Shown here one piece after another: positions 45,047-52,600 of a stretch of DNA of 64,000 nt; position 1 is the stretch's first letter, and each line of letters opens with the position of its first letter. This DNA is from Butyrivibrio sp. XPD2006 (GTDB taxonomy: Bacteria; Bacillota; Clostridia; Lachnospirales; Lachnospiraceae): positions 62,001 to 126,000 of the forward strand of contig NZ_ATVT01000005.1 of assembly GCF_000420865.1 (NCBI RefSeq), in the 5' to 3' direction. Position numbers and translations under genes: made by a program. A model generated the notes under the pieces. It was not told the DNA's origin and did no database searches. It worked only from the letters and a program-made list of their open reading frames with translations.

Positions 45047-46168
45047 ATGGCAGATCGCTCAATACTAGTTGTTGATGATAACGAGATCAACAGAGGCATA
45101 CTTGGTGAGATTTTCAAAGACAAATACAATATCCTTGAAGCCGGAGACGGTGTCGAGGCTCTTAAAATGATGGAGCAGAATGAAGGTAAACTTGCTGCTG
45201 TTCTGCTTGATATCGTCATGCCTGAAATGGATGGATACCAGGTGCTTGAGGAGATGGGGCGGAGAGATAACTTAAACGATGATATTCCCGTCCTGATGAT
45301 CACTGCAGATACTTCAACAGAGGCGGAACGTGCCAGCTACCAGAAAGGTGCAGCGGACGTTATCCACAAGCCCTTTGATCCTGTTATCGTAGACAGACGT
45401 GTGTCCAGAAATATTGAACTCTACGATCACAAGAATCATCTGGAGAACCAGATTGATGACCAGACGAGAGTTTTGAAAAAACAGTTTGTCTATTTAAAAA
45501 AGCAGGAGGAGAAGCTTCGAAACAGCAATGAGAAGGTAATTGATACCATTGCGACCATAGTGGAATTCAGAAGTATGGAGTCCAGCTATCACCTGAAGAG
45601 GATCAAGGGATTTGTAAGAATCCTGGCTCTGACCGCAATGAACAATTATCCGGAACTTGGGCTGACACCGCATCTGATTGATGTTATTACGCAGGCATCG
45701 GCAATGCATGATATCGGCAAGATTTCCGTTCCTGATTCAATTCTGCTAAAGCCGGGCAAGCTTACCAACGAAGAATTTGAAGTCATGAAATCTCATACTA
45801 CACGTGGAAGTGAGATCATAGAGATGCTTAAGGATGTTCAGGACAAGGAGTACTACGACATGTGTCTGGATATCTGCAGACATCACCATGAAAGATATGA
45901 CGGAAGAGGATATCCTGACGGACTTAAGGGTGAGGAAAACTCTATCGGAGCTCAGATGACTGCTCTGGCGGATGTATATGACGCACTTGTAAGTGATCGT
46001 GTCTATAAAGCAGCTTTTCCTATGGACAGAGCCTATGAGATGATCAAGAACGGAGAGTGCGGAGCTTTCTCGGAGTTGCTTCTGGCATGCTTTGAATTTG
46101 CCAGATCTGATATGGAAAAACTGGTCAACGAGACCAAGGCTGCTGAGGCGGCAGAGAAGAATGCATAA
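45047..46168 (+). CDS. Response regulator with HD-GYP c-di-GMP phosphodiesterase domain
   Basis: This is a 373-residue cytoplasmic regulator. The receiver domain (1-125) has phosphoacceptor D55 in LLDIVMPEMDG and the lysine in VIHKPFD. A coiled linker follows, then the HD-GYP domain with MHDIGKISVP and HHERYDGRGYPDG, the complete HD and GYP motifs that hydrolyse cyclic-di-GMP. It likely tunes motility or attachment. It starts 10 bases after the thiolase stop, with GGAGG, and is probably cotranscribed with it. No cognate kinase is adjacent. Confidence 0.92.
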   Translation: MADRSILVVDDNEINRGILGEIFKDKYNILEAGDGVEALKMMEQNEGKLAAVLLDIVMPEMDGYQVLEEMGRRDNLNDDIPVLMITADTSTEAERASYQKGAADVIHKPFDPVIVDRRVSRNIELYDHKNHLENQIDDQTRVLKKQFVYLKKQEEKLRNSNEKVIDTIATIVEFRSMESSYHLKRIKGFVRILALTAMNNYPELGLTPHLIDVITQASAMHDIGKISVPDSILLKPGKLTNEEFEVMKSHTTRGSEIIEMLKDVQDKEYYDMCLDICRHHHERYDGRGYPDGLKGEENSIGAQMTALADVYDALVSDRVYKAAFPMDRAYEMIKNGECGAFSELLLACFEFARSDMEKLVNETKAAEAAEKNA

Positions 46169-46173
46169 AATTC

Positions 46174-46202
46174 TTGACAAAGCCATTCGGCATGAATATA
46201 AT
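46174..46202 (+). promoter_or_regulatory. Consensus promoter of tRNA-Arg
   Basis: A perfect TTGACA, exactly 17 bases, a perfect TATAAT (46197-46202). It is one of the strongest possible sigma-A promoters, as expected for a stable RNA. Confidence 0.9.
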
Positions 46203-46227
46203 ATTATTTGTTGCCGATATGGCTCAT

Positions 46228-46301
46228 GTGCGTGTAGCTCAGCTGGATAGAGCGTCTGGCTACGGACCAGAAGGTCGTGGGTTCGAATCCTGTCACGCAC
46301 A
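46228..46301 (+). tRNA. tRNA-Arg (anticodon ACG)
   Basis: Full cloverleaf: the acceptor stem GTGCGTG/CACGCAC pairs perfectly, the anticodon stem TCTGG/CCAGA surrounds loop CTACGGA, and the T arm carries GTTCGAATC. CCA is not encoded. It has its own promoter and terminator. The A34 would be converted to inosine and read CGT/CGC/CGA. Confidence 0.95.
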
Positions 46302-46310
46302 CTGAATATG

Positions 46311-46346
46311 AAAAGCGATTACATCTTTTGATGTGATCGCTTTTTT
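46311..46346 (+). terminator. Terminator of tRNA-Arg
   Basis: A 15-bp stem (46311-46325 with 46330-46344, one G-U) over the loop TTTT is followed by T6. Confidence 0.9.
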
Positions 46347-46441
46347 ATTTTTCTTTTTATAATTTTTGGGCTCCAAAACCACCATGGAAACTGAAAAGTA
46401 TAAAAATAATCTAAAATTATAACTAAAGGTTTCATATGCTG

Positions 46442-46455
46442 TGAAAACGCTAACA
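46442..46455 (+). promoter_or_regulatory. Cre site upstream of the pectinase promoter
   Basis: TGAAAACGCTAACA matches the catabolite-response consensus TGWAARCGYTWNCW at every position. It lies about 80 bases upstream of the -35 box. The surrounding 46347-46533 has no gene. Confidence 0.65.
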
Positions 46456-46533
46456 TTAAAATATGCACAAATCTAGCCTTCAAATTTTGTTTATTAATTA
46501 GTCATAATGTTGAAATTTTCTTTCGATTTCCCC

Positions 46534-46563
46534 TTGTTTTCGCCAAAGTGCTTATGTTAAGAT
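46534..46563 (+). promoter_or_regulatory. Putative promoter of the CE8-PL9 gene
   Basis: TTGTTT (46534-46539), 18-base spacer, extended -10 TGTTAAGAT (TAAGAT 46558-46563). Confidence 0.45.
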
Positions 46564-46583
46564 AAATTCACGTTAAATAATAA

Positions 46584-46597
46584 TGTAAGCGTTTACA
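46584..46597 (+). promoter_or_regulatory. Cre/LacI-type palindrome downstream of the pectinase promoter
   Basis: TGTAAGCGTTTACA is a full match to the cre consensus. It sits within a longer palindrome (arms AATAATGTAA and TTACATTATT), just after the predicted transcription start, a position that gives repression. Compare the operator at 21754. Confidence 0.75.
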
Positions 46598-46649
46598 TTA
46601 TTAAAAAAGTATAAACTACGCACTACGGGGAATAATTGGGAGGAACGGT

Positions 46650-49600
46650 ATGATGCGAAAAGGTAAGAAGGGGAGAGTTGGAGCTAAAGTTTTTGCTGCA
46701 GTGCTTGCTGCTGCACTGACTTTTTCCAATGTCTCAATGTCTTTGCCCGGCGGAATGGCCATGGCGACAGAAGACACTGCAACTCAGACACAGACATCTG
46801 ACACTGCTATTCAGACACAGATATCTGACGCAGCTACAGAGGGAACTGGGGCTGAGGCTGTGACACAGGACACTGAAAACGAAGAGACTGATGGCAATGA
46901 GACAGAGCTCAGGCAGACTGAAGCTGCTGAGACAGAGCCTGTGCAGACTGAGGCTGCTGTGACTGAGGTTAATGTAGGCACAGTCGAGGAGACAGAGGTT
47001 CAGGAGTCTGAGACTACTGAAGTTACAGAGACTGCAGCGGAGCCTGTAATATCCGCCAGATCAGTTGCAACAGCAGCTGCTACTGCTGCAGCAACAGATA
47101 CTGAAGTTGAGGCTGAGGATAATAATGAAGACCTCGTAGAGGCTGTATTTACACTTCAGGGAATCAGCGATGAGGATCTGGAGAACTTTAAAAAGGATGC
47201 AATTATAAGCTGTATTCCCGAAGATGGTTCTGAGACAAGAACTGCTTCTTTGGATGATAACGGTAATTATTCCGTTACAGTAAAAAAGTATGTCAGCTAT
47301 AACCTGGAACTTACGGGTGTTGAAAACTACAGGCTTTTGACTCTTTCTTTTACAAGATTTAATCCTGCTGAAGGAGAGGATCCAGTTGTTCTTTCTTTTG
47401 AAGCTCTTTCTACTGATGATGATTCAGATAACACGGGCAGGACTATTGATGACAGCAAGCCTGATGTATGGGATTTTGGCGCAGAAAATCTGGGCGATGA
47501 ATATAATAACAGACTTGATGCGGATACAATTAACGGATTTTATAGTGTTGCAGCCGGATCCACAGGAGTGAACATCGCTTCATTTTCTGTTGATGACGGA
47601 GACTTTGAGTTTAATGACGGTGGATATCCCACAACTCACAGAATCAGATCAACCAATAAAGAAATCACAAGGTATGACGAAAAGAGCCTTAAGGACTCTG
47701 ATGGTAACGTATACAGCGGATACATCTACTCCAACAAAGGGTCTACAGACAGCGTATATTTGGCTCTTGAGTGCAAGACCGACGATGTGATCACTGTTTA
47801 TGCTGCAAGTAACGGAACTGATTCAGAGATACATTTCAGAAACACAGACGATGAATCTGATGATACATCCATGACTCATACTCTTGGAAGCGGCACAGTT
47901 TCAAAGATGGTATTCTATCCGGCTGATGACGCCAAGTACAAGCTCTTTTCATCAAGCGAGAAACTTGTGGTGGCAAGAGTGGTCCGTGAGCATGCTGAGT
48001 ATGGCACGCTTACAGGTATAGTAAACGGATATGAGGGAAAAGATCCTTTAGAAGTGGTGTTTACAAATAAGCTTAACGGCAATGTCATTAAGGCAGAAGT
48101 AACTGACGGAGCATTTTCCGCAACACTGGCTGAAGGCTTTGAATATGAGCTGTCACTGAAAGGTGCAGATGATTATGCAATAGCTTCTCCAAAGACTGTA
48201 ACCATAAATGGTGATGAGACTATTGACCTTGACCTTGTTGGCGTGGATCTTGTGAGCGTTTCGGGTAAGCTTTCGGGAATTGCAGAAGGAGATGTTCAGA
48301 AATTTGCTTCGGCAGCTGAGTTTACCTTTAAGCCCCAGGACGAGGATTCTGTATATGTTCCGCAGATCAGTCTTAAAGCCGGGGATTCTGAGATTTCATA
48401 TGAATTAAAGCTCCAGAGCGGTATTACTTATGATGTATCAGTTGCTGATAAAGAGGATACCAACACAGAGAAATATGCAGCTGTAGAAGATTACAATCTT
48501 CTTACTGAGGAGCTTACTGTTTCTAAAAACTCAGAAGATGTGAACATTGAGTTTGAGGCTAAGCCGGTTTATAAGGTGACAATAGTTCCTGTTGGAGCTT
48601 CACTGTCTGACCTTTCAGAGGCTAATTTCAAGTTCACTAGACTTGACGTTGAAAATGACTACAAAGAAGACGGCTATGTATATGAATTTACAGGAACCGA
48701 TGACATCGCATTAAGAGATGGCCAGTATGCTGTTGAGGTGAGTGGTGCGGGAGCGTTTGTGCAGAAGCTCACAAGTAACCTTGTTGTTAACGGGGCAGAT
48801 GTGACAAAAGAGATTTCATTTGCTTCAGATATTACTGAGTGGGATTTCAGCGATGCGGCATTTGCAGCTAAGTTCGCCAATGCAACAGAAGGTACATACA
48901 ACGGCCTTTCATGGACAAACGGAAGATCTCACAATGGTGTTTATCTTTACTCGGGAGCAGGTAAGATCTCTGTTCCTGTAAAGGGAGACTGTCAGATTCA
49001 GGTGACAGGTAATTATCAGTATTCATACTACTTTGAAAACGAGAACGAGGGATCTGTAGGTGTTAAGACAGGAACAACAGGTTCGAGTGAAACATTTACC
49101 TATGACTATAAGGGCGGAGAAGGCTCTTTTGACATAACAGTTCTTGGTTCTTCTTATATAACAAAGATTGCTACGGTATATCAGACAGAGTACAAGGCTG
49201 AGCTTACAGTCGGAGCATCCGATAGTGCCGACTATGCGACAATCGGTGAAGCTCTTGAAGCTGTAAGACGCATGGACAGAGGCAGTGACAGAGTTACCAT
49301 CAGCATTGAGCCCGGCAACTATGAAGAGATGCTGGTTATCGATGTTCCTAATGTAACTCTTAAGAATGCAAAGAGCGGAGCAAGCATCACACCTGTTAAC
49401 AAGGGCGTTGATATCGCTTCCGATTCGGTTCGTATTACATGGTACTACGGCCACGGCTATACATATTACAGCATGGGCAGCGACTGCAAGTACGATGAGG
49501 AACTGCTGAATGTTAACAAGGCAAACGGATATGCTTCATTTGTAAATCCTGGATCAGGCACAACAGCAGGCAGTTACTGGAATGCTTCAGTTGTTATAAG

Positions 49601-52600
49601 TGCTGCGGGATTTGAAGCAAAAGATATTATTTTCGAGAACTCTTTTAACCAGTATATGTCTGAGAAGGCAGCCGAAGACGTGATTGTTCCTCAGAGCGGT
49701 GCAAAAGAGGGAGCTGTAGCCCGCTCGGGAATGAGTGCAGGCGATACAGCTGTTCAGGATAAGAAGTATGTAGAAAGAGCTGCAGCAGTTGCCATGACCA
49801 AGTCTGCGCAGGAAGCTTACTTTGATCACTGTGCATTTATTGGACGTCAGGATACACTTTACGGTGCGGAAGGATCCACTGAGGCTTATTACAACTGCGA
49901 TATCTACGGCGGAACAGACTTTATCTTCGGAGGGATGACAGCGGTATTTGCAAAGTGCAACCTTGTCATGAACACAAGTGAAGACGGCAACGACGTTTCA
50001 TATATCACAGCTGCACAGCAGTCATCGGATAGCACAAGAGGCTACCTCATGTACAACTGCAAGGTTACATCAACTGTTCCTGGTGAAAACACAGCATCAC
50101 AGTATGCTTCAAAGCCAGGATTCTTCGGAAGACCATGGAAGGCAGACACATCAGAGGTTGTTTACTACAACACAGTTATCGATGCGACATGCAGCGAGTA
50201 CAAAGATATATCAGCATCACTTATAAAACCTGCAGGATGGAATAACAGTCTTAGCGGAACAACTAAGAGAAACGTTGAATATGGTACTTATGAGATGGCG
50301 GACGGTGTTGATAATTCCGCAGCCAGAGCAGACTGGGCTCCTGTAAGTGATGTGGCTCAGACAACGGATGGCAAGGAGATTTCCGTAGCTACATTCCTTG
50401 GAAGCTGGGATCCGTTTGACGGCAAGAATATGGATGTTGTTCTTCCTGACGGTAAGGTTGTTGCAGAGCCTGATGAAGGGAATAAAACGGAGACAACTCT
50501 TTTCACATTTGAGTCCAAGGACCTTACTGCTTTCGCGGCAGGTGCTAAGGTTGACGGCGATACAGAGAAGGCCGGAACAGAGGATTATTTCACACTTATC
50601 TACAGTGCTAAGACTAAGGTTGATGGCAGCAAAAAGACCTTTGAGGATGAATATTATTCAGAGCAGAGAGTGAACTTCGGTGGAAAGCCTGTTGTTGAAG
50701 GCGGCGAAGTTAAGGCCAACGCAGTGAAGTTTAAGACTTCAAATGCCGCTACTGTTAAGGTTTGGTGGGTGGCTAATAAAGCCGGCTATCAGATGGCTCT
50801 TTTGAACGCATCGGGTGAAAAGCTCTCAGCAACAACTGAGGAGGCAGCAGCCAATACACCTTATATCTCCAAGCTTAAGGTAGATGAGGCAGGAACATAT
50901 TATCTCGGTGGAGATGATGTAAATAACTATATCTTCAAGATTGAAGTTGAAGAAGAAAAGGCTGCAGAGCCCGTAGAATATGAACTCGAAGCTTCGCTGC
51001 TTGATACATTTGGAGCAGGTGCAAAGGCAGACGGTGACAGCGAAAAGGCTGGAACAGACGATTACTTTAATCTTCTGTACAGCGTTAAGTCCAAGATTGA
51101 CACCAGCAGCAAGAACTGGGAGGACGGTTATACTTCAGGTGTAAGGATCAACTTTGGCGGCGCCGCAGCTACAGACAAGAATTCAATCAAGTTTACTACT
51201 TCCAGTGACAATGCTGAGCTTAAGATCTGGTGGGCTTCAAATGCCAGAGAAATGGTTGTGCTTGATGCACAGGGAAATGTTGCATATAAGACAGAATCCG
51301 GTGCTGTTAAGAATGAACCATATATTTCTACAATCACACTTAAGCAAGCTGGAACTTATTACCTAGGCGGAGATGGTGGAACTAACTACATCTTCAAAGT
51401 AAAGGTTACTGACGGAGCTCCTGCAGAAGTTGTAAGAGCTGACTGGAGTAGCGTTGAAGCTCCTGTAATTGAGAATGTTGCACTTAATACCAAAAATGCA
51501 GGCAAGATTGATGTCACAGTTAAGGCAGTTGTCGGCGTAAATGGCGGAGACAGACTGACTGCAACAATGTATGATGCTGAGGATAATGAGGTAGAGACAC
51601 TTAAGTCTTCTGCAGAAAAAGACAGTTTTGATTTTTCATTTACACCTGCAGCAAGCGGTGATTACCATTTTGTTGCGACTCTTTCAAGAGAGGATGAGGA
51701 GTCTGTAAAGACGAGTGAAGCATCTGATGCGTTTGCTTTTGTATATCCTCTTACAGCGCCGGTATTTAAGAGTGTTGTAAATAAGGGCAATGGCACAGTT
51801 CAGATTAAGTTCTATTCTGTGGCAGAGGCAACTGAATATACAATCTATGCTACAAACAAGACCAGTGAAAACGGCAAGTCCGCAAGGGATACATATACGC
51901 CGGTTAAAGTGGTTAACGATACAAAGACCGAGTATTCATATACTTTTGTTGGGCTTAATGTTGGTGATACTTACGAGATCTCACTGATTGCCAAGCGCGA
52001 AAGAGACGAGAACGGCAATACTGTCCTTGATGAATCAGAAGCTTCAACCGAGGAAGTTGTAGTAACAAGTGATTCTGAGCGTGAGTGGGTATTCTCTGCA
52101 TTTGGATCGGGCGTTTCAAATTCCGCTTCCAATAACGGTTATGAGGAGAAAGAAGATGGATCATTAACAGTATGGTGCTTGAACAACAAGGGTAAGATAG
52201 TTCCTGCAAGTACTGATGGACTTTCTTTCTACTACACTGCAGTTCCGTCTGATATGAACTTTACATTTACAGCGACTGCAACCATCGATACCTGGACATT
52301 TACAAACGGCCAGGAAGGTTTTGGACTTATGGCTGCTGACAGAGTCGGTGTAAACGGCGATGCCAGTGTGTTCTGGAACAACTCATATATGGCATCCGGA
52401 ACAAAAGTAGAGTACTACTATGATAAAGAAAAGGGCGAAGCTACTCAGGACGAGACCGATACTAAGATCACAATGAAGCTTGGTCTTGGCGCTCAGGAAA
52501 AGGCCGGCGTTACGAATGATAACCTGGCTCTCCTTGAAGCTAATGATACTGATACTGTTAACAATGTATTCTCAACCAATATGTATCCTCTTGAGACATC

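Noticed and set aside
46174..46346. An integrated element at tRNA-Arg
   Set aside because: The tRNA is followed by its own terminator, and I see no integrase gene or repeated tRNA 3' end in the window.
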